Shown: one piece after another, positions 24,984 through 31,827 of the stretch | Layout of the letters: every line of letters starts with the position of its first letter | Numbering within the stretch: the stretch's first letter is position 1 | DNA from: Caccoplasma intestinavium | GTDB taxonomy: Bacteria > Bacteroidota > Bacteroidia > Bacteroidales > UBA11471 | Reading direction: 5' to 3' | Assembly (NCBI GenBank): GCA_018715885.1 | Contig: DVKT01000054.1 | Span: 1-33,085, forward strand | DNA length: 33,085 bases | Notes under the pieces: generated by a model | What the model saw: only the letters and a program-made list of their open reading frames with translations | The model's database searches: none | Told to the model about the DNA's origin: nothing | Translations under genes and position numbers: made by a program

Positions 24984-25665
24984 ATCTTTTATACAGATCG
25001 GGACATCTCGTAGTACGGCTAAACTCAAGCCTCTTCATGGTGCGATTGCTGAAGATTTAGCTCAACGTTTAGGCGATGCTTATATCATAAAATCGCAGGG
25101 TTATGGCGATGATAGTGAAGCTGTCATAAGAGGTCGTTATATAAATAAAAAGGTTGATATTACTGTTGTTGAAAAGGAGTCAGCCAAACCCGTTGCGGGT
25201 GTGGCCGTAAAATTTGTTATGCAAAATTATTCTCAAAATTCAAATAATTATTTTGAGAATATGTTGGGTGAAACGGCAAATATAAGGGCTTCAAAATGCC
25301 CTTATTTTCAAATATTTATAATTCTTGAAAAGTTACCTTATTATAAAAATAATGGTGAGTTGTCGAAATGGGAAGAATTTACAGACCATAATATTATCAA
25401 GTATTGTACAATGTCGAATGACGACATTGATGTATTTCTGCATACGCCGAATAAGACGTTGATTTATGTGGTACAAGTATTGCCGGAAGTTGATGAGCAA
25501 CAAATTGATAGTAAAGAAAAGTACTTTGAGTATTATAAGTTGAACGAACCTTTTATGAAGTTAACGATGCATCAATATCCGCAAATTAAAGATGGTGGAG
25601 CTGTCATAATTAATGATTATGAGAAATTTATCGATAAAGTGTTTTATACAATAAAGTCCCGTTAA
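24937..25665 (+). CDS. Putative Type II restriction endonuclease partner of the methyltransferase
   Basis: A 242-residue protein without a family I can name. It starts inside the methyltransferase gene (47-base overlap), the usual place for the cognate nuclease. A PD-(D/E)XK-like core is suggested by KKVDITVV (Asp74), then VAGVAVKF (Lys92) on the following strand, with Glu107/Glu112 in NYFENMLGETANIR as a possible relocated acid and CPYFQIFIIL as the next strand. AEDLAQRLGDAYIIKSQGYGDDSEA precedes it. The usual E/D of the xK motif is Ala90, so the assignment is tentative. The gene is AT-rich (for instance around 25220-25330), different from both host genes and the methyltransferase. Two internal hairpins lie at 25228-25305. 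No transcription regulator (C protein) is visible. Confidence 0.6.
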   Translation: MLTNQLFLGSILNSFKSFIQIGTSRSTAKLKPLHGAIAEDLAQRLGDAYIIKSQGYGDDSEAVIRGRYINKKVDITVVEKESAKPVAGVAVKFVMQNYSQNSNNYFENMLGETANIRASKCPYFQIFIILEKLPYYKNNGELSKWEEFTDHNIIKYCTMSNDDIDVFLHTPNKTLIYVVQVLPEVDEQQIDSKEKYFEYYKLNEPFMKLTMHQYPQIKDGGAVIINDYEKFIDKVFYTIKSR

Positions 25666-25686
25666 CATCTCACGAAGATGTAGTAA

Positions 25687-25721
25687 AAAAGAAAGGCTGC
25701 TTTGTTGGCAGCCTTTCTTTT
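25687..25721. terminator. Bidirectional terminator between restriction and DXS-like genes
   Basis: A 14-bp perfect stem (AAAAGAAAGGCTGC and complement), loop TTTGTTG, with T-runs on both strands between convergent stops at 25665 and 25737. Confidence 0.88.
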
Positions 25722-25736
25722 TATATAGTAATTTTA

Positions 25737-27494
25737 TCATTGAAGCGATTTGATTATGTCTTCTGTGATTTGTTTGTCGGTAAGTCGGTTGGCGAGGAGC
25801 AGCTCCGAAGCATTGTATCTGTCGACAAATTCTTTTTTCAATCCGTAATTGAGTACGCGCATATCGCTGTTGCCGTAGTAGCGGGCTATCTTTTCGCCGA
25901 AACCGCCGTCGAGGATTCCGTCTTCGAGAGTAATCACGGCGCGGTGCGTCGTTTTCAATTTGTCGAGTAGGTCGTTGTCGAGACCGGTGATATAGCGAGG
26001 ATTGATGAGGGTAGGTGTAATGCCGGCCACCATTTGTAGTCGACGAGCTACATTTTCACCCAATGCGAAGAAAGAGCCTAAGGCGATGATGGCTACCGTA
26101 TCGCCTTGTTGAGTTACTTTATATCGGTCGAGCGTACCGTAATCGGTCTCGACGGGAACACTGCTGCTTATAACACCATTACCCGGAACGCGTATGGCAA
26201 CGGGGTGTGCTGTTTGTTGCATGGCCCATTGCAGCATGGCGAAATATTCCTCTTTACAAGTCGGGGCTAAGTAGACTATGTTCGGAACATTACCGATGAG
26301 GGGAATATCGAATATGCCGAGATGTGTTACGTCGTTCATACCCCATACCGAGGCGGCGAATACGCAGATGACCGCCGGGTTGTTGTTGATACAGAGGTCT
26401 TGGGAAAGTTGGTCGTAAGTGCGTTGAATAAATGTGCTGTACACGCCGTATACGGGACGTCCGCCCCCGGCCGCGATACCCGATGCGAGAGCTACGGCGT
26501 GTTCTTCGGCGATACCTACATCGACGAATTGTCGTCCGGCTTTCTTCCTGCGTTCGGGTGAAAATCCAAATACGGCAGGAGTTCCCGATGTGATGGCGAC
26601 GACTTTCGGGTCTTTGTTCATTTGATCGATCAGAAATTCTCCGGTCAGTTCGCCATAGTCTTCTTCATTATCGACAACTTTCGGTGCGCCTGTCATAAGG
26701 TCGAACGGCATACTCCAATGAAAGCGTTCCTTGTCTCTTTCTGCCGGTGCAAAACCTTTCCCTTTTTGCGTATGTATATGGACGACGATCGGGTGTGTTG
26801 AGTCTTTAACCTGCTTGAATGCCGTGATGAGAGTCGGCAGGTCGTTCCCTTTTTCGACATAGATGTAGTCGAGTCCCAGTACGCGGAAATAGTTGCAGGC
26901 AGTTTGTCCGCCGCTTTCACGCAGTAATTGCAGGTTTTGGTAGAGGCCGCCGTGATTCTCGGCGATAGACATCTCGTTGTCGTTCACTACGATAATCATG
27001 TTTGTTCCTGCTTCGGCTGCGTTGCTCAATCCCTCGAAAGCCTCACCACCGCTCAGAGAACCGTCGCCTATAACGGCAATGACGTTGTTTTGCCCGCCTT
27101 CCAAGTCCCGAGCTTTTGCCAGTCCGCAGGCCAGACTTACCGATGTCGAGGTATGACCCACGGTGAAAAAGTCGTGTTCGCTTTCTTTGTGATTGGTATA
27201 TCCCGAGACGACGTCGTAATCGTCGGGATTGAGAAAAGCCTCGGCTCGGCCGGTGAGAATTTTGTGTGCATAACTTTGATGCGATACGTCATACACGATT
27301 TTATCATGGGGCGAGTCGAATACATAGTGCAGGGCAATGGTTGCTTCTACCATACCGAGGTTGGGGCCTACGTGCCCGCCGTGTACGCTTAGTTTCGCCA
27401 GCAGGGCTTGGCGTATTTCGTCGGCAAGGACACACAGTTGGTCGGTCGTAAGGCGTTTTACGTCTTGGGGAGATTTGATGTTGTTGATGTACAT
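25737..27494 (-). CDS. DXS-like thiamine-diphosphate enzyme, atypical
   Basis: Transketolase-superfamily protein that an automatic annotation would probably call 1-deoxy-D-xylulose-5-phosphate synthase. The ThDP motif is intact (GDGSLSGGEAF at 143 to VNDNEMS at 171), as are VYDVSHQSYAHKILTGR, KGKGFAPAERD and the catalytic glutamate region VGIAEEHA (Glu330). It is short (585 versus about 620-640). The glyceraldehyde-phosphate contact motif (DRAGxVGxDGxTHxGxFD) reads FAASVWGMNDVTHLGIFD (379-396), so the Arg of DRAG is lost, and the later RYPRGNG reads RVPGNG, removing another Arg. This suggests a different acceptor from canonical DXS. A complete canonical dxs would be expected elsewhere if the MEP pathway is used. 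Single gene, -7 element at 27530-27537. Confidence 0.8.
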   Translation of the reverse strand: MYINNIKSPQDVKRLTTDQLCVLADEIRQALLAKLSVHGGHVGPNLGMVEATIALHYVFDSPHDKIVYDVSHQSYAHKILTGRAEAFLNPDDYDVVSGYTNHKESEHDFFTVGHTSTSVSLACGLAKARDLEGGQNNVIAVIGDGSLSGGEAFEGLSNAAEAGTNMIIVVNDNEMSIAENHGGLYQNLQLLRESGGQTACNYFRVLGLDYIYVEKGNDLPTLITAFKQVKDSTHPIVVHIHTQKGKGFAPAERDKERFHWSMPFDLMTGAPKVVDNEEDYGELTGEFLIDQMNKDPKVVAITSGTPAVFGFSPERRKKAGRQFVDVGIAEEHAVALASGIAAGGGRPVYGVYSTFIQRTYDQLSQDLCINNNPAVICVFAASVWGMNDVTHLGIFDIPLIGNVPNIVYLAPTCKEEYFAMLQWAMQQTAHPVAIRVPGNGVISSSVPVETDYGTLDRYKVTQQGDTVAIIALGSFFALGENVARRLQMVAGITPTLINPRYITGLDNDLLDKLKTTHRAVITLEDGILDGGFGEKIARYYGNSDMRVLNYGLKKEFVDRYNASELLLANRLTDKQITEDIIKSLQ

Positions 27495-27529
27495 ATTCGA
27501 GTGTGGTTTGGTGAAACATTTTTATGTTG

Positions 27530-27537
27530 CAAAAATA
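27530..27537 (-). promoter_or_regulatory. -7 element of the DXS-like gene
   Basis: TATTTTTG (27537-27530) fits TAnnTTTG, about 36 bases before the ATG at 27494. No -33 element is apparent. Confidence 0.4.
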
Positions 27538-27699
27538 AGAATAGAAAGGATTTGCAGAAATATATTTATTACAGATAAAACAACCCGGATTACAGATATT
27601 CTCTTGCGAGAGACATAATATCCTTATATAAAATGTCTTGGACGATGCTGATTAATAAGAACGGATTGTTTGAGAAAATGATAGGTGTAATAAATATTA

Positions 27700-28396
27700 T
27701 ACGGTATTGTTATTTTGATGTTTACATGCTCGATTTTACCTGATGAGGCTACCGAAAAGCGTGTTATATGGAAATTCGGAGATGAGGATATTGTTCGGGT
27801 AATAGTTAATGACAATGGTTCTGCGACAATATTAGCGGTGGCTAATGGAACGATCCATGTCACAGTAACCATTACGGACGTAACTTGTCGTCATCTTGTA
27901 ATATAACCGTATATACCCTTGTTTCAAGTATAAAGTCGAGTCAAAATGCGGTTACTTTGAAACAAGGAGAGTCACAGATTCTTTCTTGTATGATTTCGCC
28001 AGTAAATGCAAGCAATAAACAAATTGAATGGAAATCTAGTGATGAAAAAATAGCTCGGGTAAGTACGAACAGAGATGGTACGGCTATTGTTGAGGCAATA
28101 GCCAACGGTACGACTGTCGTTATCGCGATTACGACCGATGGAACATATTTGTCTGCCAGTTGCATTGTTACGAGACAACATCGGGTGTTCAAGAGTCGGA
28201 AATGAATATGATATGCATCTATGGCCGTACCGGTGGTATCGAATGCTGTGTCTAGTACGCTTGTTCAATCTATTCTTCGAGCGGAGTTGTCGTGTATGAG
28301 GGTGTTGCGACTGAAGTATACACCGAAATATTCCTCCCTGCTGGACGTCTGTACATTATTAAATACTCCGAGCAGATAGAGAAAGTCGTTTTGTAG
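27700..28396 (+). pseudogene. Decayed Ig-like (BIG2) surface protein gene with T9SS-like C-terminal tail
   Basis: Three frames together give one protein. Frame of 27715: CSILPDEATEKRVIWKFGDEDIVRVIVNDNGSATILAVANG, a BIG2 domain. At 27878-27881 the sequence reads acg gac gt aac where acg gac ggt aac (TDGN) is expected; one missing G moves it to the next frame, which runs LSSSCNITVYT into a second BIG2 domain (AVTLKQGESQILSCMISPVNASNKQIEWKSSDEKIARVS...NGTTVV) to about 28170. A further shift gives GVQESEMNMICIYGRTGGIECC, a TAG at 28253, and then SSSGVVVYEGVATEV with an LPAGRLYIIKY...KVVL ending at 28396, like type A C-terminal sorting tails or related Bacteroidetes tails. The front is missing: no signal peptide, no earlier domain. 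Probably the relic of an insertion or decayed adhesin-like gene. Confidence 0.8.
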
Positions 28397-28415
28397 ATGT
28401 GGGGCAAATTATGTG

Positions 28416-28449
28416 AAAGCGAAGCCCGGAGGATTCCGGGCCTCGCTTT
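28416..28449 (-). terminator. Terminator of trpB2
   Basis: A 15-bp stem with one A/C mismatch (AAAGCGAAGCCCGGA / TCCGGGCCTCGCTTT) and GGAT loop, 21 bases after the trpB2 stop. T-run on the plus side and TTTC on the minus side, so it is only moderately typical for the minus strand. Confidence 0.65.
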
Positions 28450-28470
28450 TATGCGTCGGAAAGAAATCGT

Positions 28471-29832
28471 TTAGATGATCTTTTCGAGTTGCTCTACGTT
28501 ACGTGCCACCTCTTCGTCGGTTACTTCGTAGTTCCGCAAGTCGTTGGCGATATATTGGTCGTATGCAGCCATATCGATGAGACCGTGTCCTGAAAGGTTG
28601 AAAAGGATTACTTTTGATTTACCTTCGCGTTTGGCCTGCTCGGCTTCGCGTATGGCGGTGGCAATAGCGTGCGACGATTCGGGCGCGGGTATGATGCCTT
28701 CGGTTTGGGCGAAAATCGTTGCGGCATTGAATGTTTCGAGTTGAGGAATATCCACAGCTTCCATCAGGCCGTCTTTACGGAGCTGGCTTACGATAGAACC
28801 CGCGCCGTGGTAACGGAGTCCGCCGGCATGTATGTTCGACGGAGCGAAATTATGCCCGAGCGTGAACATGGGAAGCAGTGGGGTGTAACCGGCCTCGTCT
28901 CCGAAGTCGTATTGGAAAACACCCCGGGTGAGTTTCGGGCAGGAGGCTGGTTCGGCTGCAATGACGCGGATATTTTTGTTTTCTTTCAGCTTGTGGCGGA
29001 GAAAGGGGAAAGAGATGCCCGAGAAGTTGGAACCGCCGCCGAAGCAGGCGATGACGACATCGGGATATTCACCCGCCATTTCCATCTGTTTTTCAGCTTC
29101 GAGGCCGATGACGGTCTGGTGCAGCATGACATGGTTGAGTACGCTGCCGAGGGTATATTTGCAGTTTGGGGTCTGCATGGCCAGTTCTACGGCTTCGGAG
29201 ATGGCCGTACCCAGACTGCCCTGATAGTTGGGGTGTTCGGTAAGAATTTTGCGTCCGGCTTTGGTACTCATACTGGGCGAAGCGATGACTTGTGCGCCGA
29301 ACGTCTGCATGATCGACCTCCGGTAAGGTTTCTGGTGGTAGCTGACTTTGACCATATAGACGGCCAGTTCGAGTCCGAAAGCCTTGGCGGCAAACGAGAG
29401 GGCCGCTCCCCATTGACCGGCTCCGGTCTCGGTTGTAATATTGGTTACGCCCTCTTTTTTACAGAAGTAGGCTTGTGCGATGGCCGAGTTGAGTTTATGG
29501 GATCCTACCGGACTGACGCTCTCATTTTTGAAGTAAATATGGGCTGGAGTATCGAGATATTTTTCCAATCCATAGGCACGCACCAACGGGGTAGGACGCC
29601 ATATTTTGTACATGTCGCGTACCTGTTCGGGTATTTCGATCCACGCATCGGTCTGATTCATTTCCTGATGCGACAGTTCTTTGGCGAAGAGAGGATAGAA
29701 ATCTTCCTCTTTCATCGGTTCATGTGTCTGCGGATTCAACGGTGGCAGGGGTTTGGTTTTCATATCGGCGACGATATTGTACCATGCCGTAGGAATATCT
29801 TTTTCCTGTAATAAAAACTTTTTTGTACTCAT
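28471..29832 (-). CDS. trpB2: Tryptophan synthase beta-like protein, TrpB2 class
   Basis: PLP enzyme that joins indole with serine to form tryptophan. The N-terminal extension (MSTKKFLLQEKDIPTAWYNIV) and the 453-residue length mark the TrpB2 class, longer than TrpB1 (about 400) and usually independent of TrpA. PLP lysine is Lys113 in SPVGSHKLNSAIAQ; the substrate loop is ETGAGQWG (about 137-144); the phosphate loop GGGSNF is near 240; PAPESSHAIATAIREA and FNLSGHGLID follow near the end. No other trp gene lies beside it, so it probably salvages indole or backs up the main synthase. Upstream is a leader peptide with two Trp codons and a terminator (29867-29987), which should place it under tryptophan attenuation. 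Confidence 0.94.
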   Translation of the reverse strand: MSTKKFLLQEKDIPTAWYNIVADMKTKPLPPLNPQTHEPMKEEDFYPLFAKELSHQEMNQTDAWIEIPEQVRDMYKIWRPTPLVRAYGLEKYLDTPAHIYFKNESVSPVGSHKLNSAIAQAYFCKKEGVTNITTETGAGQWGAALSFAAKAFGLELAVYMVKVSYHQKPYRRSIMQTFGAQVIASPSMSTKAGRKILTEHPNYQGSLGTAISEAVELAMQTPNCKYTLGSVLNHVMLHQTVIGLEAEKQMEMAGEYPDVVIACFGGGSNFSGISFPFLRHKLKENKNIRVIAAEPASCPKLTRGVFQYDFGDEAGYTPLLPMFTLGHNFAPSNIHAGGLRYHGAGSIVSQLRKDGLMEAVDIPQLETFNAATIFAQTEGIIPAPESSHAIATAIREAEQAKREGKSKVILFNLSGHGLIDMAAYDQYIANDLRNYEVTDEEVARNVEQLEKII

Positions 29833-29866
29833 ATAGTTGATATTTGTTTTTATGATATTTCAAAGC

Positions 29867-29902
29867 AAAAAAAAGGTTTGTCGCGGCCGGACAAACCTTT
29901 TT
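29867..29902 (-). terminator. Attenuator terminator (3:4 hairpin) upstream of trpB2
   Basis: On the minus strand AAAAAGGTTTGTC (29902-29890) pairs perfectly with GACAAACCTTTTT (29882-29870) over 13 bp, loop CGGCCGC, and a run of eight T (29874-29867). It lies 34 bases before the trpB2 ATG and after the Trp leader peptide, so it acts inside the leader rather than at a gene end. Confidence 0.85.
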
Positions 29903-29958
29903 GATATAATAAGAGGTTGTGTCTTACGACCGATTAGGATTGTAAGCTATGCCAACCT
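29890..29958 (-). promoter_or_regulatory. Mutually exclusive protector and antiterminator pairings of the trp leader
   Basis: Minus-strand AGGTTG (29958-29953, overlapping the second Trp codon) pairs with CAACCT (29919-29914), supported by CTTAC (29946-29942) with GTAAG (29927-29923): the 1:2 protector. The same GACACAACCT (29923-29914) can instead pair with AGGTTTGTC (29898-29890) over 9 bp with one bulged C: the 2:3 antiterminator, which would prevent the 3:4 terminator. Confidence 0.75.
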
Positions 29959-29987
29959 TGCCAATTTTTTGTATGTACAAAACTCAT
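29934..29987 (-). CDS. Trp leader peptide of trpB2 (17 residues)
   Basis: ATG at 29987 opens MSFVHTKNWQGWHSLQS and stops at TAA (29936-29934). Trp codons occupy 29963-29961 and 29954-29952. Two Trp in 17 residues is far above chance (Trp is about 1 percent of residues). The start is roughly 15 bases after the likely transcription start (-7 element 30016-30009). Stalling at either Trp codon would cover the 5' arm of the protector hairpin, freeing the 29923-29914 strand to form the antiterminator; with ample Trp-tRNA the ribosome reaches the stop and the terminator forms. No separate function is expected for the peptide. Confidence 0.8.
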   Translation of the reverse strand: MSFVHTKNWQGWHSLQS

Positions 29988-30008
29988 TTATCGGGCTCTA
30001 TTTCGAGA

Positions 30009-30039
30009 CAAAAATAGAGAAATAAATTGAATGTTCCAA
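30009..30039 (-). promoter_or_regulatory. Candidate promoter of the trpB2 leader transcript
   Basis: TATTTTTG (30016-30009) fits TAnnTTTG; TTG (30039-30037) lies 20 bases upstream. Transcription would start near 30002, giving a leader of about 170 bases before trpB2. Confidence 0.55.
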
Positions 30040-30064
30040 CAAATCGTCGTATTTAAATTTTATT

Positions 30065-31453
30065 TTATGGCTTTTTTTGTTTGACGAGGCTGTTTAGGTA
30101 ACATTCTATATTGGTATATTCATTACTTAGGGTGTAAAGCGATGCATCGGTCGCATCGTGTGGATCGAGACCGTGTTTCTTTTCCCATTTGTCGGGTATT
30201 CCGTCGCCATCGCTGTCTTTCCGAGGTTTTCTCGATTTTAATTCGGGCCACCCGCCTACGTCTTCGGGAGTATTGATGATACCGTTGTTACCGAATGTGC
30301 CGATACCTTTTTTTACTTGGCGTATAACCTCTTTGTCGTAGCTGTCTCGGGAATGGCTGCAACCGGCCGATTCCAGTACTCTCCGATAGGCTTCGGTAGG
30401 GGTGTCTTCTTCTATCGGTTCATACGGGAAAGGGGTGGATACTATGCAGGTGGGCGTCTCTTCTCCTTGCGAAGGGATTGCGTCGGGAGATATGCCCGAG
30501 GTTTTCTTGGCATTTTTTGCGGTCGGGGTATAGATTTTTCCGGGACGGTCGGCAACAGCGTTGTGATTGTTTTGGGTTACGTCATTATCGCCAGCCATTA
30601 CGTTACCGGCGACATAATAGCGTCCTGTCCCATCATCGGCCACGTCGAGCAGGCGATGGTGTTGTGATGCCGGTCCCGGTTTGTAATAGTTGTTCACGAT
30701 GTTTATTTCGGCGTGGTGTCCTCCGCCGTAAGCGGTTTTGAATCCCCAGTTGTATACGACGTTATTGCGATAATCGACCCATTTCGTCCCGTCGACCGAT
30801 GCAAAGCGGGGATTACGGCTTGCATGGTTGGCCAACAGATTGTGATGGAATGTTGCTTTGTATCCACCCCAAATACCGCCGAAACCGTGGCTGCCTTTGG
30901 TGTGTATGGAGGTATGTAGGCTGTGTGTAATCAGACACCATTGCACGGTAAGGTTTTCGGTCTTGTAGATAGATAGGCATTCATCGATGCTCCAGCTTAC
31001 GGATATATGGTCGAGTATGACGTTTTTCTGTCCGTAACGTCCGCCTCCCACGCCGTCGCTATCTCTGTTATGTCGGTCGCCTACACGCACTCTTATATAG
31101 CGCACGATGACGTTGCTGGCATTTATGGTCAGCGGGTAGTCTTTCAAGCAGATGCCGTCGCCCGGAGCCGATTGCCCGGCGATAGTGATACTGTCATTGT
31201 TGATGCGGAGCGGCGATTTCAATTCGATAGTCCCGTCTACGGCAAAGAGCACGGTACGGGCACCTTTTTGTTCGATAGCGTTTCGTAAACTCCCTTCACC
31301 GCTGTCGTTCAAGTTTGTAACGATAAGGATTTTTCCGCCGCGTCCTCCTGTCGTGTATTTACCGTACCCTTCGGCTCCCGGAAATGCGACGGTTTGGGAT
31401 CGGGCGGTAGAAACGATGCATAATGCCGAAATTATGAAAAATATATTCTTCAT
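30065..31453 (-). CDS. Secreted pectate lyase-like protein (PL1-type beta-helix) with calcium-binding C-terminus
   Basis: Probable polysaccharide lyase acting on pectin-type polygalacturonate outside the cytoplasm. Signal peptide MKNIFFIISALCIVSTARSQ. The mature front, TVAFPGAEGYGKYTTGGRGGKI, and LNDSGEGSLRNAIEQKGARTVLFAVDGTIEL are the hallmark of PL1-like right-handed beta-helices of Bacteroidetes; later turns read NVIVRYIRVRVGDRH, NVILDHISVSWSIDECLSIY, WCLITHSLHTSIH and TFHHNLLANHASRNPRF (a conserved substrate-cleft HxSRNPR segment). The C-terminus (about 415-462) carries DSDGDGIPDKWEKKHGLDP, a thrombospondin type 3-like calcium motif. No SusC/SusD pair is adjacent, so it is not in a classical polysaccharide utilisation locus. 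The uronate genes uxuA and SDR lie 12 kb away. Confidence 0.87.
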   Translation of the reverse strand: MKNIFFIISALCIVSTARSQTVAFPGAEGYGKYTTGGRGGKILIVTNLNDSGEGSLRNAIEQKGARTVLFAVDGTIELKSPLRINNDSITIAGQSAPGDGICLKDYPLTINASNVIVRYIRVRVGDRHNRDSDGVGGGRYGQKNVILDHISVSWSIDECLSIYKTENLTVQWCLITHSLHTSIHTKGSHGFGGIWGGYKATFHHNLLANHASRNPRFASVDGTKWVDYRNNVVYNWGFKTAYGGGHHAEINIVNNYYKPGPASQHHRLLDVADDGTGRYYVAGNVMAGDNDVTQNNHNAVADRPGKIYTPTAKNAKKTSGISPDAIPSQGEETPTCIVSTPFPYEPIEEDTPTEAYRRVLESAGCSHSRDSYDKEVIRQVKKGIGTFGNNGIINTPEDVGGWPELKSRKPRKDSDGDGIPDKWEKKHGLDPHDATDASLYTLSNEYTNIECYLNSLVKQKKP

Positions 31454-31605
31454 GGTATAAAAAAGTTAGGTTGCTGTGTGTTTTGGGGAAAGTGGTTAAA
31501 GCCAAGAGGGGAAAATAAAAAGTTCCGAAATATGGTTTATGTAAATGTCGACGGTAAATTTCCGTGCTGTATGTTTATCATGTCGGTCCGAGTTGTTGAG
31601 TATGA

Positions 31606-31636
31606 CAAAGATAAAAGAAGTTTTCTGCTTGTACAA
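31606..31636 (-). promoter_or_regulatory. Candidate sigma-ABfr promoter of the pectate lyase gene
   Basis: TATCTTTG (31613-31606) with TTG (31636-31634) 20 bases upstream on the minus strand. The predicted 5' UTR of about 145 bases is long. Confidence 0.5.
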
Positions 31637-31814
31637 TAAGATCGTGTGTTTTTGTTATAGAGTTATTATTTGTGTTTCTTATATGATTTCGGTGTGGAGA
31701 GGTATGGGAGTTTCGGTAACGAATGTTAGTGTCGTACACCGCTGAAAACGGGTTACGATAGAAGTTTTCTCCTCGTTTTTTTCAGTGGGAGAGGAGTACC
31801 GAAAATTTTTTTGC

Positions 31815-31822
31815 TATCTTTG
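31815..31822 (+). promoter_or_regulatory. -7 element directly before the HU/SPOR gene
   Basis: TATCTTTG ends 5 bases before the ATG at 31828, so the mRNA should start at or very near the start codon (leaderless or nearly so). Confidence 0.55.
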
Positions 31823-31827
31823 TACCG

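Larger units (their letters stand above)
31454..31827. other. Divergent intergenic region between pectate lyase and HU/SPOR genes
   Basis: 374 bases without a supported gene. It holds the promoter of the lyase (31606-31636) and the -7 element of the HU/SPOR gene (31815-31822). Short open frames in it lack family resemblance. Apart from an ACCGAAAAT-type stretch near 31798, I see no other clear structure. Confidence 0.6.

Noticed and set aside
27715..28205. Two separate small genes with Ig-like domains
   Set aside because: The second begins with TTG in the middle of a BIG2 repeat and the join is restored by one base, so they are pieces of one broken gene.
28669..29811. Long plus-strand open frame of 380 codons
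   Set aside because: It is antisense to trpB2, whose protein shows all family motifs; the antisense translation has no recognisable domain.
29867..29902. Terminator belonging to the pectate lyase gene
   Set aside because: It is more than 160 bases after that stop, and a promoter plus Trp leader peptide lies between the two, so it belongs to the trpB2 leader.
30065..31453. Polysaccharide utilisation locus around the pectate lyase
   Set aside because: No SusC/SusD pair, sensor or further glycoside hydrolase is present on either side.
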